Shown here piece after piece: positions 33,081-45,808 of a DNA stretch of 64,000 nucleotides (its first letter is position 1; the number at the start of each line of letters is the position of its first letter). The stretch lies in assembly GCA_015039465.1 (NCBI GenBank), contig MU130363.1, positions 225,672 to 289,671 on the forward strand, in the 5' to 3' direction. The notes under the pieces are model-generated. The model had not been told where the DNA came from, ran no database searches, and was given only the letters and a program-made list of their open reading frames with translations. A program made the translations under genes and the position numbers. The DNA is from Phlegmacium glaucopus (taxonomy: Eukaryota; Basidiomycota; Agaricomycetes; Agaricales; Cortinariaceae).

Positions 33081-34603
33081 TTTTAGAGAATGAGATTGTT
33101 TTGGTAGGAGAGGCAGATTACTGGAGATCCTAAGGAATGTGAGGGATTGCAGACGAGCTTTTATATCTCGAGGGATGGAGAAAATATGTAAGCCATGGCC
33201 TGTACCGCTTCAAATAAGATTGGCTTGAAAGAGAAAGAAAGATTCCGAATGCATATGGAAAGGACGGGCCTAGACCCCAGGTAAGAACTAAGATTTCTGG
33301 AAGGCTTCTTGAACGATGAACGATGAACGACAGAGAGTCTCGAGGATAATTATGACCGTTTCGAGGGAAATATAGATCCCATTCGGTTTACAAGTGGTGC
33401 CGCGGCGACAATATCTGGCTTTAATTGAGCTCTCCGTGCCCTTCGATAACTATGTTCCTCAGCTTATCGAATTCCGTGTACTATATAGGTGTGAAAAACA
33501 GAAAATAAAAGTAGCGGCGAGCGGGAATTACTAAGAGAGTGGGGGTACGTACTACAAGATGCAATGTTAAAATACCAAGGTTCAGGCAGTTGCCAGTGAA
33601 TACATCATACTTTGAATGATGTTTGCCCAATTTGCTAAGATGAGTTTTGGCCAGTCACTTATCAGCAGACGGGAGCAAGAAACTGGAACCAGACTGTAGT
33701 GTGTCAGAATGCAGTTGGCTCATGCCATGGTCATCGGTGTCGTTGTGTCAAATAAATTTTCTTGACGGCGCCCTGATGATTCTTTTGAAAGATCTTCGAA
33801 GAGCCGAAGTTCATGGCCGTTGTAAGGCAGGCAGTCCAAGAGGCATATTTGGTTCGGACAAGTTCCAACGCCGCGTCGAATAAAGAAAGGCCAATGCCAT
33901 TTGTTTAATTCGTGAACTTGAATGGGAAGGGGCTCAGCGCTAGGATGTGTTAAATAATTTATATCATCAATTGTTACAACACCTTGGTGCGCTATACATC
34001 CCTCCTTTCTTTACCCAGTCACAAAAATGTATTTACTTTGATAGGTCTTCGCACTGCTGCTGAATTCCCCTCCAGGTATCGATATGTCACTCGGTATTTT
34101 TTCTCTACATTCTTTCGCACCGCGGCTTTTGAAGTGCTTACGGACGTTGTGGTAATGAGTCGACCAAAGAAATCCATAGGGGGCTACGTACTTGTAAGCT
34201 TACTTGTTGGGATAGATATTACAGGTAACTTACTTTGTCGGCAATATCTTGATGATTTAACTTTGGACGTTTATTTGGACGAGTGGTATCACCGTCCTCT
34301 TCAGTTCGTGAACTGTATGACGATTAGAAGTGGCGGCCGGACTGGAGACTGCGCCACCTACCTAGCGGATTTCCCAAAGAAATCATGTTTACCTCGCTTA
34401 CCCTTTTCCACAAATTCTGTATCTCGTACGATCAATTTTGCATCAATCTTTCAAACCGAGTCAGTCATTTGAATGAAACATATGCGCAGCGTGCATACGA
34501 ACCTCTGCAGAGACTAAATGGCGGACAGCATATCGCGATACAGCGATATCGGTCGGACGTTTCCCGTCATAGGTGATGAAAACGTCAATGGGCCTGTCCG
34601 CAT
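33081..34603. other. Intergenic, hydrophobin promoter to CTF18 3' end
   Basis: About 1.5 kb with the hydrophobin TATA box and a 7-bp tandem (GAACGAT, three units) at about 33312-33332. The 162-codon plus-strand frame at 33984-34472 has no recognisable domain and is not called. Confidence 0.5.
33158..33165 (-). promoter_or_regulatory. TATA box of the hydrophobin gene
   Basis: TATAAAAG on the minus strand, ending 78 bp upstream of the hydrophobin ATG at 33080. Confidence 0.6.
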
Positions 34604-37444
34604 TCAGCTAAATAATGTTATTTGACAATAGACCACGTACGGATCCAAACGATAAGATAATTGTCCGTCTTCTGCTCGTTCTTGAACGAAACGCAATTCC
34701 AATGATACCATGATGTTCACCAAACGAGCCATCAGAGCCTTCTCTTGGGGTCGGATCACTTGGCTGTTCACCTGAATTTGCCAAAGCATTAGACTAACCG
34801 ATAATGAATGAATCAGGGGTAAAATGTGACTGACAGGCCTAAGCGGTGGAGATATTATCCTATTGATGAATGGCACAAATTCCAGCTGCAATATCGGGGT
34901 GCTGACAAGATGTCTGAATTCACCCCCATGGCGAACAGTGGCGTTTCGCAGACACCGGGAAAGTGACTTGTATATCTCTTCGTTGCTTCGTGTCAATTGC
35001 AGATTCTATATTCTTGCGTCAGCCAGCAATACTGATTTACCAGTTTGAGTTGGACTCACATCCCAGTCGGCTTGATTTCGCTCAACCCTGTCTCCACCTC
35101 GTTCTTGGAATAGGGGGTAGAAGGGCACCAGGGTATAAGGAAGATATTGATTCAGCGCAAAATCACCATCGTTATACATCGCAGAAGAGAACGAATCAAA
35201 GGTAGCTAGCCATTCGTTTGCTTGTTCGTGCCTTGAAAGATTAGCATCATGTTGGCGAAGCGTGGCGTAATGGCCAAAGCACCCTGCAGAAAGGTTAGGT
35301 TCATAAATTAAGATGTAAAGAATGGTAGTGGTAGGAGCTGACCCGAGGCGATAGTACTCTCGCGACCACTGCTTTCAATTTCTCGACCGAGACGGTGGAC
35401 GTATCGAGCCTCCTCTTCGTCAGTTAGAGCCAGTTCTTTGACACGTCTTCTCGATAGAGGATTGAACAGATTATTGACAACAGAGATCACAGTTGCATCT
35501 GCCTCTTTCATTCCTTGGGTGGCTTTCCGTACGACGCCCTCAGTAACATCTTCGCCACGAGCTCTGATGAACTACGGACGCATCAAAAAAACAGTAAGAA
35601 AAATAAAGGGCCATCCACATACCTGTAGCGTGTTAAGACAACCTCGAAGGTCGCCTTTTGCAACGCTAACTAATGTACTCAGGGCGCGGGAATCGGCTTT
35701 GAGGCCTTCTATATGGCAAATTTCTTTTAGCCGCTTCACGATATGGATATCAGCAGGTCTATTAAATCTAATTTGAAGGGCATGAGGTCGGAGCTTAGCC
35801 AATGAGGAAGCGTTTAAATCATTGCAGATGCAGATAATTGGCCGAAGGATTGGTCTTTTGACATGAGGATCGCGAGTTTGTCCTGTCCGTTCTAATTTGA
35901 CTGTCAGATCACACTTCCACGTAGACTGGAGATAATAGAACATACGCTTCCTTCTTGGTTTACTGTGGATGAGTTGCACTAGTTTATGAATGAAGGTACT
36001 AGACTACGAAAGTGTGAGGGTCGTTGTCCTGGAGAAAGTATGCGACACTTACGTTCTCGCCCGTCCCGGTGGCGCCGTCTATTTCATCAATGACTAGAAG
36101 TACAGGTTTTGTACTGCCGACAGCAAAGCCCGACTCTAATGCAGGTCGTATTCGATCGTCGACAACAGAGCCAGAGCGCGCATCACTACAGAAATTAAGA
36201 ATGATAAATATGTGATTTCATTGGTAGCTAACCTTGCATTAATCTCCATAACTTTGTAACCCGCTTGTCGAGCCACAACATACGCCAGCGTTGTTTTCCC
36301 GAGTCCAGGAGGTCCTGATAACAGAAGAATCTGATAACTAGTCAAAAATGAAAATTTAGGGTGATGATTTTCATACCTTTTCCTCGGGTCGACGGTACTC
36401 ATCTAGGTTAACATTTTCGTCATCTCTGGCGCGTTTTCTGGCCTTGGCTTTTCCAAAGACACACCAATCCCATTGTTTTACCCAAGCCATCGCATCTCGC
36501 GCTACCCTTTCATTGCCTATGAGGTCTGTGAATCTCTGCGGCCGGTACCTGTCGACCCAGAGGGTGTCTTCAACAACATTTGTATCGGGTGTTTGAGGCT
36601 GAGGATTCTGGTCACTGAAAGGTCATCTTTATTCCAAGTTGAGCATTCGTATTGCCATAATACGCACGTGCGTTGTAGATTTTCTGCAGTGGCAGCTGAC
36701 AACCCATCCATGAGTCTGTGAATAGGAACCCCAAGTAAATTTCCGAGCCTTTGAGTTGATGTACTCTGAGAACATCCTTGTGAGTTAAATTGTTTCGCGA
36801 ACCCTCGATACATGATTGACATACAGTCATATCTGGGGGGCTAATCTTTTTCCTCTTTCTCAAGTAAATTGTTTTCCCGTCATTCGTTGTGGCCCGCACA
36901 GTCACTCGTGGTATGTGGGGGATTGCAGTAATTGTACCTGGCCTTGAAATCAGATGAGGTGGTAGTGCAAATACTTCGGAGAGGGGAGGTAGGTCGTCAT
37001 CTAATAAGGATTCCATATTAGTCTGGGTGTTTGAGTTCGTTGCACCCGGTGAATCGGGACGAGGTAATGCTGCAGGCGCGTTAGCTGGGCAGCATAGATG
37101 GTCATTCATGCGAAATTAAGATCGAAATAGTCGAACTGACCGACGACTGGGTTTGATGGATGACTAGAAAGCAGGCCATTCTTCACAAAAGAAAGACTCT
37201 TCGACGCTGTAGAATCGAAGTAAGCAAGCTGCGGCATCAGGCTTCCAAGCAACATACTGGCTGATGACACCTGCATTTCAGTATCATGGGATGGGTCTTC
37301 TTCGTTGGTGGTTTCTGTTGTCTCCGATGTACTGAGTAGACCATTTGACACGAACTTCAGTTTAATCGGAAGCGACCCTACGTCTTTTGGGTGGTGGACC
37401 TGAGAAGAAGAGCTTGAGGCTAAAAGGCCGTTGGCGACAAACAT
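34604..37444 (-). CDS. CTF18: Chromosome transmission fidelity protein 18 (RFC-like clamp loader)
   Basis: Large subunit of the Ctf18-RFC complex, which loads or unloads PCNA at forks and supports sister-chromatid cohesion. Twelve exons (minus): 37141-37444, 36825-37069, 36668-36765, 36377-36614, 36233-36330, 36053-36185, 35946-36003, 35623-35900, 35343-35571, 35060-35283, 34835-35005, 34604-34771; 747 residues. AAA+ motifs: [18 protein letters not shown], Walker [21 protein letters not shown], sensor region [20 protein letters not shown], Walker [33 protein letters not shown] and sensor 2 [11 protein letters not shown]. The C-terminal part matches Ctf18 ([20 protein letters not shown]). It diverges from the URI-like gene; the 136-bp promoter contains one ACGCGT. 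Confidence 0.95.
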
Positions 37445-37580
37445 ATTAGCTCGTTTAAAGCACGTCGCTCTTCGCGTCTTCGAGAATATGGCAGATCGCG
37501 AAGGGACGCGTCCGTCACACTCCTAGTATAACTGTGTCACACGTCCTGATGGCAAGGCTCAAGAACTAACCTCGAATCTC
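37445..37580. promoter_or_regulatory. Divergent CTF18 / URI-like promoter with ACGCGT
   Basis: 136 bp separate the two start codons. ACGCGT at 37506-37511 is the MluI cell-cycle box bound by MBF in yeasts, where DNA-replication genes are classic targets. MBF control of CTF18 here is inference. Confidence 0.45.
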
Positions 37581-39809
37581 ATGGCGCAACCTGAACCCAA
37601 ACTACAGAGTCTTTCCGATGCAAATCAGACGGGTGCGTATTTTGTGATACAAATATTTATCAATTTCTCAGCAATCAATATTCAGCCTTACATGCTCTTC
37701 TGAGTGCGATTGATCCAGAAGGCGTCGGTAGCGCCGATGGAAAATTGACCAGCGACGTTGTCACTAAGCTCAGTGAAAAATTATCAGAGCTTGTTGGTCC
37801 TGAAGCTGTTGAAAGCTTCAAGCAGGATCGGAACGAGAGGGGTGAGGTATGGTGTTGTACCCAATGTCCTGACACTAATTTCTTATTCGCACCTTCAGCT
37901 CTTGAATGAGGAAGGGCTACCTATCATCGACATTACTGAACCTGTCGATGACAAGCAGTCCCAAACTACTGAAACGTTGCCAACAAGTATTGTTGAAGAA
38001 CCCTCTACTCCATTATCTTCTCTGCCAACCTCCGTTCGAGCGAGACGTAATGAACAAGTCAACCGAGTATTGGATTATCTCGAGGAGGAGGAGCGCGAGG
38101 AAGAACTAAAGGAGAAGCAACGAGAATTAGAGGGAAAACATGATATGATGCAGAAACGAAAGATACAAGAGGCAGAAGAAAAAGCAAACATCAAAGCCAC
38201 AAAAGAGTTGCAGAAGAAGATGGGTAGAGCTCTTTTGCAGAATATAGGAAAGGCAAAGGAGAAGGAGCGACAAGAACAAGAAGCACAACGTTTACAAGAC
38301 GAAGAGGCAGATAAAGGCAGATCTCCTTCGCTCAAGAAGAAAACCGTCGCATTTGTTGACGCGCTCGATGTATCCGAGAACGATGCGGCGGACCCGGATC
38401 CTTCTCAAGGCCCCGACTGGGGTGATGTTACACTTGCCAGACTTCGCGCATCTAAACGTCCAACCCTGTTATCTCAATCTTTGCTCGATAAACATCCAAT
38501 GAAAATGTCGGTTGTAGAACGATTTCCTGCTGGCCCTCCCACTTTCCCAAACTCTCCCCATCCTGACCAGAGGTTTGCTGATTCGGACGATGAATCCGAC
38601 CCAGCGCCAGAGTCCGAATCATCTGACACTGCGGCTGGAGACGAGAATGATGATGAATCTATCGTTCTCGAGCAGGAGGAAGTTGACTTTGACTTTGTTC
38701 AACATCAACGTCAGATTGCCTTAGAATATCACAGGAAGCGAAACAAGTTTGGACAGGACGCAGCCGAGGCCATAATGAATCCCTTACATGCTGATGATAC
38801 ACCCTTGGTAGGATCAGCAACAACAATATTTTCCTTTTGATTTCTAACTAGGTTCATCTTTCGCGCGTAGGAATCAACGCCTGATGTCACCAGGGAATCT
38901 TCAAAGCCAGCCGTATCTCAGTTCAGAGCAAGCCGTATCGCATCGGCTTACAGTGCATCAGCCCCATCCACTTCAGCTTCCACTTCTCTCGGGGCATCAA
39001 TTGTTCCCGTTTCCAGCTCTCGGACTATCCAGCGTGCTCTCCGAACTGGCAAACTTGACTCAGATGGCAGACTTGTGGGCGGAGAAGTCGATAGTACAAG
39101 TGAAGATGAGGACCCTGCCCGTCAAGAAGTTCTTGAACTCTTGAAAAAAGGGGAAGTTTATAATCTTGGACCCGACGGCAACTACATTCATACCATTCCT
39201 CCACGTTCGAATCCACGGGCCTCTACCTCGACTGCTACCCCTTCAGCTAACGAAGATCCCTCTGCATCCAAATCCCTACCGCCTAGTAGGCGGTCACAAA
39301 CTTCTAAATTCAAGCCCTCTCGTCCAGCAGAAGGAAGGCTATTTCCTTCAGATCCAATTCCCATTCCAAGTCTATCAATATCTCATACGCATGAGCCACT
39401 ATCACCTTCGATAACCCCAGTATCGCATGCTGGTCGATCATCACCAAAGTTGGAAACTTCACAGGCAATAGCACCTCAAGTGCATGAGCGGAGACCGTTA
39501 GCAGATCCGGCCTCGGCCTCATCGTCCTCCAATTTCGTTACAGGAAAATCAGCTGCATCACCATTTTCGATGATCGTAGATTCACCGTCCTTCCCGGCAC
39601 CACAGGGCCCGCAAGGAATGCCCGAGACGGTCATACCCTCTTTGTCTGCTCCTCCAACGCGCAACACAACCCGCCCGGATCATCCGCCCGCTGTCCTTTC
39701 ATCGGCCGTGATGCAATCTGACAGATCTCAAGCACCTCAGTTGAATGAAACTTCACAGCAAGCTGCCAAAACCAAGAAAATCTCAAGATTCAAAGCGGAG
39801 AGGTCGTAG
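37581..39809 (+). CDS. URI/Bud27-like protein (DUF3835)
   Basis: Unconventional prefoldin relatives act in RNA polymerase assembly, TOR-linked translation and bud-site selection. Exons: 37581-37632, 37686-37846, 37899-38807, 38871-39809; 686 residues. The N-terminal 70 residues are helical (LHALLSAIDPEG, LSEKLSELVGPEAVESFKQ) but shorter than a standard prefoldin domain. A long charged coiled coil follows (LDYLEEEEREEELKEKQREL), then LKKKTVAFVDALDV, an acidic Ser-rich segment, and two DUF3835-like patches: SQFRASR followed by acidic sequence, and the C-terminal KISRFKAERS. The family assignment rests on this C-terminal motif and the layout, so BUD27 orthology is probable, not certain. Confidence 0.7.
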
Positions 39810-40199
39810 TTCGTATATAAGTTTCAAAATTAGTTCTTATGTAGGAATTGGAAGTTTATTTTCTCATTGCTTTTGTACTACGATACATTGGATGAGGGGG
39901 ATATTAGACTTCTGCGTTCAAAACACAGTCAACTTCGCATGATGGAATTTTGCCGAAGATGATGTAAGGAAAGGTCCATCATGAGGAAATTTGATATAAA
40001 TAAAATGAGAAGGCGAGACTCGTGAAACCAAATCTAGAGTATACCGTAGATAAAGGATAGTGGATGATAATGATATAAAGGGGGTGTATGGGCCTGTGTG
40101 TGCTCAGTAAGGAAAACAAAGAAAAAACAATACAACATGATAATATGAAAGAGAGACGACGACGAACAGTGGGTTGCTTATACCACTATTGAGAGATGT
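39810..40199. other. Intergenic between convergent genes
   Basis: 390 bp, AT-rich, between the URI-like and SAP-kinase 3' ends. Nothing else is seen. Confidence 0.6.
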
Positions 40200-43100
40200 T
40201 TAGTATTTGGCGAGCAGTTCTTGGACGGCTTCTGCGACCTCGCTTATAGTGGGTCGATCTTGATGTTCATGGGCCCACATGCGTTCTATAAGGTCAACGA
40301 TTTCAGGACACCATTGCTTTCGCAGGCCAGCTATCGACGGGCTAGAGCAACAGATATGAGCATCTGACAGATGGCACTAGAACCAAAAGATTGTCTACCG
40401 CTGCCGTTTTGAGCCCACAATTTCATATATGGCATGTTCATTCATTCCCTATATGCAAAGGCTTAGCAGCTGAAGACTCGATAAGTCAGCATCGTTATGC
40501 ACCTCCCATGGAAACTTCTTATTTGGTAAATGCCACTGGAGCATCTCCCAGTAAACCATGGCACAAGAAAATACATCCACTTTGTGATTGTACTTTGGAT
40601 GAGCATGCCACAGTTCCGGTGCTTGCCAATTAACTGTCCCAACTAGGCTGCGAACCATTGACCGAGTGGACTGCTTTACTTTGGCCAGTCCAAAGTCAGC
40701 AATTTTTGCCGTACCTTTAGCGGTGATGAGAATGTTGGAAGATTTACAATCGCGATGGATGATGGAGGGTTTTCGCGTATGGAGGTACTCCAAACCGCGA
40801 GCGATGTCCAAAGCCATTTGAAGCTGTACGTCAAAGAATCAACCAAAAATTAACATGAAGCGAAGTAAAGTGCGACGTACGACTTTGTGTAGGGAAGGAG
40901 CATTCACATTCCGAACATAATCGAAAAGATCGCCGTTCGAGCACAGTTCGCTGACAATCATAACCGGGATGTCCTTGGTGTTTTCTGGTATACTAACTCC
41001 AAGCTAGTATGGTGTTCACGGTTAAATGTGACACAAACTAGAGAAAGGAGAACACCTACGAATCGAACGATATTTGGATGATTGAATGCGCCGAGCAGTT
41101 TGAGCTCCTTGATATCCACTGTAATGAGTAAGAGAGTGTCAGTCTTGTTTAGCAAACAAGAAAGATGTGAATATAACACCCACTGGCACTCAGCTGGCCT
41201 CTAAACTCCGAGATGGCAATCTTTCGTCCTTTGAATTTGCCGATATAAACGTCCTTGAAACCACCACTTCCAATCTTCTCGAGTTTGGTCAGCTTCTCCA
41301 AAGGTATTTCCCGGTCCTCCAAACCTAAACTCTCCAAATCGAGCTCGAGCTCTTCATTCTCTTTGTCTTTACCGGGTATAGGTGTGCGAGGTTGATCTGC
41401 ATGAATCTGCTCAGAGCGGAGTAAAACGGGAGTATCTGTGCTATTGCTGCTTGAATGATGTTTTGTCTTGCGCCGCCTCCTGTTGGAGGAGGGGCGGATA
41501 GTACCACCAGAAGAAGGCGAGGAAAAGTCATTGGTTTGTCGATCTCGCCATTGCAGAAGGGCTTCTGCCAGTTGAGGTTTCGTAGGTTTTGACCCAGCTG
41601 GGACAAGATCCCTCGTTTCGCAAAGTCGTACTAGGTCGTCTCTGCGCAGACGGATAAGAGTTTTGGCAGTAGCGATGGTTAAATCAACTAAAGGAATATG
41701 TAAGTTGGGCACAACGTATATTGATAGAAAATTTGTACTGACCATCATCCTCCATAATTTCATCTTCGTCTGTTTCGCCTTCAGCATCGACATCATTGTT
41801 GTCAGCATCAGCCACCTCCTCGACCTCCTCCTCAACTTCCTCTCCCTCTTCTTCCTCCTCTCCTCCAATATCCTCGTCAATCGCCATCTCAATGTCGTCC
41901 TCCCCAACGATCTTGCCGTTCCTTAGCTTGCGTGGTTCAACAGCTATTGTTGCTTCGTCATCTTCATCGACAGCTTCCTCGCCGTCTTCCAGGTCCCCGT
42001 CTTCAACCAGCTCCTCTTGGTCTCCTGCCTCTTCACCATCCCCTTCATTCTCATCCTCCTCTTCATCATCGCCCTCATTCTCAGCGTCCTCTTCATAAGC
42101 CGTCTTATTTCGTGTCCTCCTTGGTCTAAGTCGCCGACGAAGTGGAGTACGACGCCCCCTGGACTCAGGTGGGGGCGTGGTTGAAGCCGATGACACAAGC
42201 TCGTCGACCTCTTCTTCCTCCTGCTCCGCATCCTCATCAATATCGGCCTCAACATGCTCGTCCTCCTCGAGCTCGTCACGCTCTTCCTCCGTTTCTTCCC
42301 GCTCCGTGTCAGATTCCTTCAAGTTACCAATCTTGACTTTGGCTTTCCTCATAAGAGTCACCCGCACCTCATTGCCGTCTGCCTGTTCGTCGACGTCTGC
42401 GCTCCTAACTTGCTTCCTCCGTTTCGAGTTAGCGATAGGTGTTGCATCTGGATCTGCTCTTTCTTTTCCTTTCGATTTCTCGAGTTCGCGGTCTTTACTC
42501 CGTAGACGCCGTGGACTGGGTTGACCTCTGGACGTCCTTTCTAATTCCTCGAGTTCAGTCAAGTCACTTTCTTCCGTATCGGGATGCTGTGCCTGCTCTT
42601 TGCCCTTTGCGCTTCGTTTCGAGGGAGACTGGATGTGAATTTGCACCGCATCACTGAACTCTACCTGCTTGGACTTCCCTTTTCCTTTACTCTTGCTTGT
42701 ACCAGAAGAAGGAGGAGTGCTCGGTTTGGGAACAGAGTAAGAAGCATTACGGGAGCGAAGACGATGAGCGGGAGGAGACTCAGTAATCGTCTGTGCTGCA
42801 GCGATTATGGGAGAGGTACGACTAGAAGTGCGTCTCCTACTGAAAATTTAGATCCTAAGTCACGGGCGAGTATTGTTGTGAAGACTAACCTTGAGGTAGC
42901 CGGTTCAATGTTGTCAGTTTCCGACCTTGTAGAAGCCTTGCGCTTTGAGGGTACTTCCCCACGAGCTAAGAGATTGCCCATGGACATATTACGAGCTTTT
43001 GCGGTGCGAGTTGTCGACTTTCCAAGGTCATTCAGCGTCACGCGCCTCTTTAATGGACTTCCATGGGGGCCGCGACGAGGACCAGCAAAATCAGTCTCTT

Positions 43101-43951
43101 CATCGCCGGCAATGTTCCCATCATCACTGGAATACTCTGATGATGCACCATCGGCTCTACCGAGTGGTGAGGAAGGAGGGATAGAGGCAAGATCGTCTCG
43201 AGCATTGACGATAGCATCAATAATGTCAGATTTGGTGAGAGTATCGGCATTCTCTGTGAGACCAGCCAGGTCATACAGGCGAACGAGGTCACTTTTACGA
43301 AGTCTGTTTAGCTGATTGCGTGGGGCACAGTGGATTAGATGATCATCCGCTAAAAAAATTGGAGGTCAGACAGACAGTGATGCTAACCGAATTAGATTAC
43401 AAACTTGAATCATCCCTGTCATCTCCTTCTTCCTGCTCCGAGTCTTCTCCCTGTTCCTGGTCAATTTCTGAGTCATCAGACGCAGATAATTGAGCGGGTG
43501 TGTCTACGTCCATCTCACTTGCTTGCGATCCACTTTCCTCGCTTGTTGACAAACGATGATATTTTGTTGTTGAGGAAGATACGTTAGATCTAAGTCGCTT
43601 GAGCCGCCCAGAGCCACGGACAGGCCTGCCATGTGTATGTGCGTTCTCATTACTTCCTACGACGCGTTTCCGCTTAGAACCAGCCGTGATCACATGACTT
43701 GAATCTCGCATAAGCTGGGACAAGTCGTTGTCCTTTTGCGCGAGAAGAATACGTGAAGGAAGACGACGAAGATTAGGTTGGAGCGGGACGAGGACAGGTC
43801 TGTGATTCAGGGGCACAGGAGACGGGAGAGACGTGTGGGAATCGGGTGTGGCGGTGGTTGTCGTTGGGCGCCTTAGATTACGACGAGGAAAGGGGGAGCT
43901 GATAGAGGAAGATGGGGCTCTATGTTGCTGTGACCGTCTTGCGTGAGCCAT
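40200..43951 (-). CDS. SAP-like/acidic/TKL protein kinase fusion
   Basis: Nine exons (minus): 43405-43951, 42890-43349, 41743-42839, 41184-41687, 41060-41118, 40881-41003, 40503-40823, 40399-40448, 40200-40341; 1,100 residues. Near residues 190-225 and again near 710-745 are similar helix-extended-loop-helix segments (LNRLRKSDLVRLYDLAG and LIRLRRDDLVRLCETRDL), resembling SAP or HeH DNA-binding motifs. Between them lie basic clusters (KRKR, RRRLRPRRTR) and long Glu/Asp tracts. The kinase domain starts at LEKIGSGGFKDVYIGKFKGR; the beta3 strand reads IAISEF, so the usual Lys is Ser. HRDCKSSNIL, IADFGLAKV, GTVNWQAPEL and the C-lobe DRPTISEVAEAVQELL are canonical. The layout suggests a nuclear, chromatin-associated signalling protein; no family name is known to me. 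Confidence 0.85.
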
Positions 43952-44081
43952 AACCAAGACTGACCGCACAAAAGACGGGGAATCTCTGTCGCCAGTTTAA
44001 ACTTGGCTTATGATCTGCCAATGTTTCAGGATGGTCTAGTAATCTCCAGATGACTCTTCTAGCACAGTTATCAAAGACGTT

Positions 44082-44478
44082 TTAGTCGTCGTCGTCGCCA
44101 GTGACTGGCTCTTGCTCGCGTTGTTCAATGTTCACTTTCTCCAGTTTGTTTGCAGCCACATCATCAATAGAGGCAAATAAAGACAACCACGGGGTTCCGA
44201 TGGCACGTGACTCATGGATAGCTTGTGCTTGTACATGTTAGTAATTACATCTGACCAGTTCACGTGACACATATCATTGGGTTTGATTTCGCTATGGGCA
44301 CTTGCACTTGAAACAGGAGGAAATTTCACAGACTAAAATGCGTTTAGAGTTTGTACAAGAGATCGACATATAGTCTTAGTTGCCCAAGCTCCCGGCTGAG
44401 CCGATCAACTGATATCTCCGCTTGAACCTTAATTGAGGCGAGAGCTGAGACGAGCTGAGCTACATCACTGGCACTCAT
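44082..44478 (-). CDS. Possible small gene (structure unresolved)
   Basis: Two minus-strand stretches look coding. From an ATG at 44478: MSASDVAQLVSALASIKVQA then DRLSRELGQLRLYV, a helical segment. From about 44238 to a TAA at 44082-44084: IGTPWLSLFASIDDVAAN then NIEQREQEPVTGDDDD. I found no donor and acceptor of matching phase to join them. A second start or a sequence error is possible. No family is recognised. Confidence 0.35.
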
Positions 44479-44745
44479 TGTTCTCCCGATAAACCAACAA
44501 CTGTTGGACCGGCCATAATGGCCAATACTCTCAAGATAAAAGCGCTCTCTTTGACTCTTCTGCAATATTTTCATCGTCCTTACCCTCATCCATAGCAATC
44601 CTTGGATTTAAATTTCTCAAAGAAGCCGAGCACAAAGGATATGCCCAACTTGGAAATCATAAACCTCCCACCCATTTGAGCTCGGTCGTTGCTATATAAC
44701 TTTCTCTCTCGGGATACCCCCTCATTATAAAATTTCCCCACCAAT

Positions 44746-45808
44746 ATGCTGCTTAAATTTACCGCTGCCGATATGCTTAACACCTCTCTCATCGATGTCG
44801 CGACAGGTGACAAAGCATATGATATCGTGACTGTTATTACGGCGCCTACGGATATTCCAGAGTCCTTTTCATCCCCATCAAATGCCTTTGCTTCTTCTTC
44901 CAAATCTCCCTCACCTATACAACAACATAAGGAACCTTCAACGCCAGAAGATGCAACGAGATGTGAAAGGCGGCGGACAAAGATCAGGGACGCCGTAGGA
45001 AATATTGTAGCCGACATCACCTGGAACGGTCGGAGACCAGATATCACTATTGGCGACGAAAAGGTCGGCCCATTGACTGACCTCTTTGGTTCCTCTACTG
45101 TCCGCTTCCTGTGAGCGAAACATTTCTGAAATAACTGCATCGTATTAAACATATGGCTTTCATAGACCCAAAATTCTTGCTATTCCTACCCGCTTCGACA
45201 CAGAATACATTTGGACGGCTACTGCAGACTCATTGACAGTGAGTATACCCGGTAGTTCCCTAGCAGCCGTGTCGACTTTCTAACGTCTAATTTTCTAGCT
45301 ATTCGATTACGACACAGAGACAATCAGAGGCACATTTCATCAGAATTCTATTCGCATTCCAAGACCATCCGCCTCCAAATTCAAACTTATTTCCCCATCG
45401 AAATTCAACCTATCGTCGCCCTCTACTCAATTTCTAACCTCTACGTCACTGTCTTCGTCTTCATCGTCGTCGTCGTCATCTTCCATAAAGCAAAGAGACT
45501 TTGATAACAAGCCCTTAAAGTCATCTTTCATCCCGACTCGTCTCCCCGGGGTTGGCTCAAACTACCTAGAATTTACACCTCATCCGCTCGCTCAGGATAT
45601 TGAAATTATTGGTCAGTACTACAACATCACTTCATTTTCTTTCTATCCCTAAATATTTAATTTTTGCACAGTATCATTCCTCATGATGGAGATTCTACGT
45701 CGAGGCAGATTTAACCTCACCCCATATACTTTCCAAAAACCGAAACTATGGCAGCTCAAAGCAGCCCGAGATCTGGTTTTGAGACCACTACGGAGAAATA
45801 CAGTATAG
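44746..45808 (+). CDS. DUF6593 protein
   Basis: Exons: 44746-45110, 45166-45238, 45299-45611, 45672-45808; 295 residues. The layout is that of the Agaricomycete-expanded DUF6593 family: NTSLIDVATGDKAYDIVTV near the start, VADITWNGRRPDITIGD, then KILAIPTRFDTEYIWTATADSLTLFDYDT, FHQNS and a C-terminal EIIVSFLMMEILRRGR. A poly-Ser run of more than ten residues (TCG/TCA repeats at about 45450-45482) interrupts the domain. The family often occurs in many copies per genome and has no known biochemical function. Confidence 0.82.

Noticed and set aside
33984..34472. 162-codon plus-strand open frame
   Set aside because: No family motif, odd composition, no intron structure typical of the neighbours; probably chance in an intergenic region.
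41796..42657. Long Ser/Pro- and Leu-rich frames on the plus strand
   Set aside because: They are antisense readings of Glu/Asp-rich codons in the SAP-kinase gene.
44586..45152. 188-codon minus-strand frame
   Set aside because: Antisense to the DUF6593 exon, whose protein has clear family similarity.
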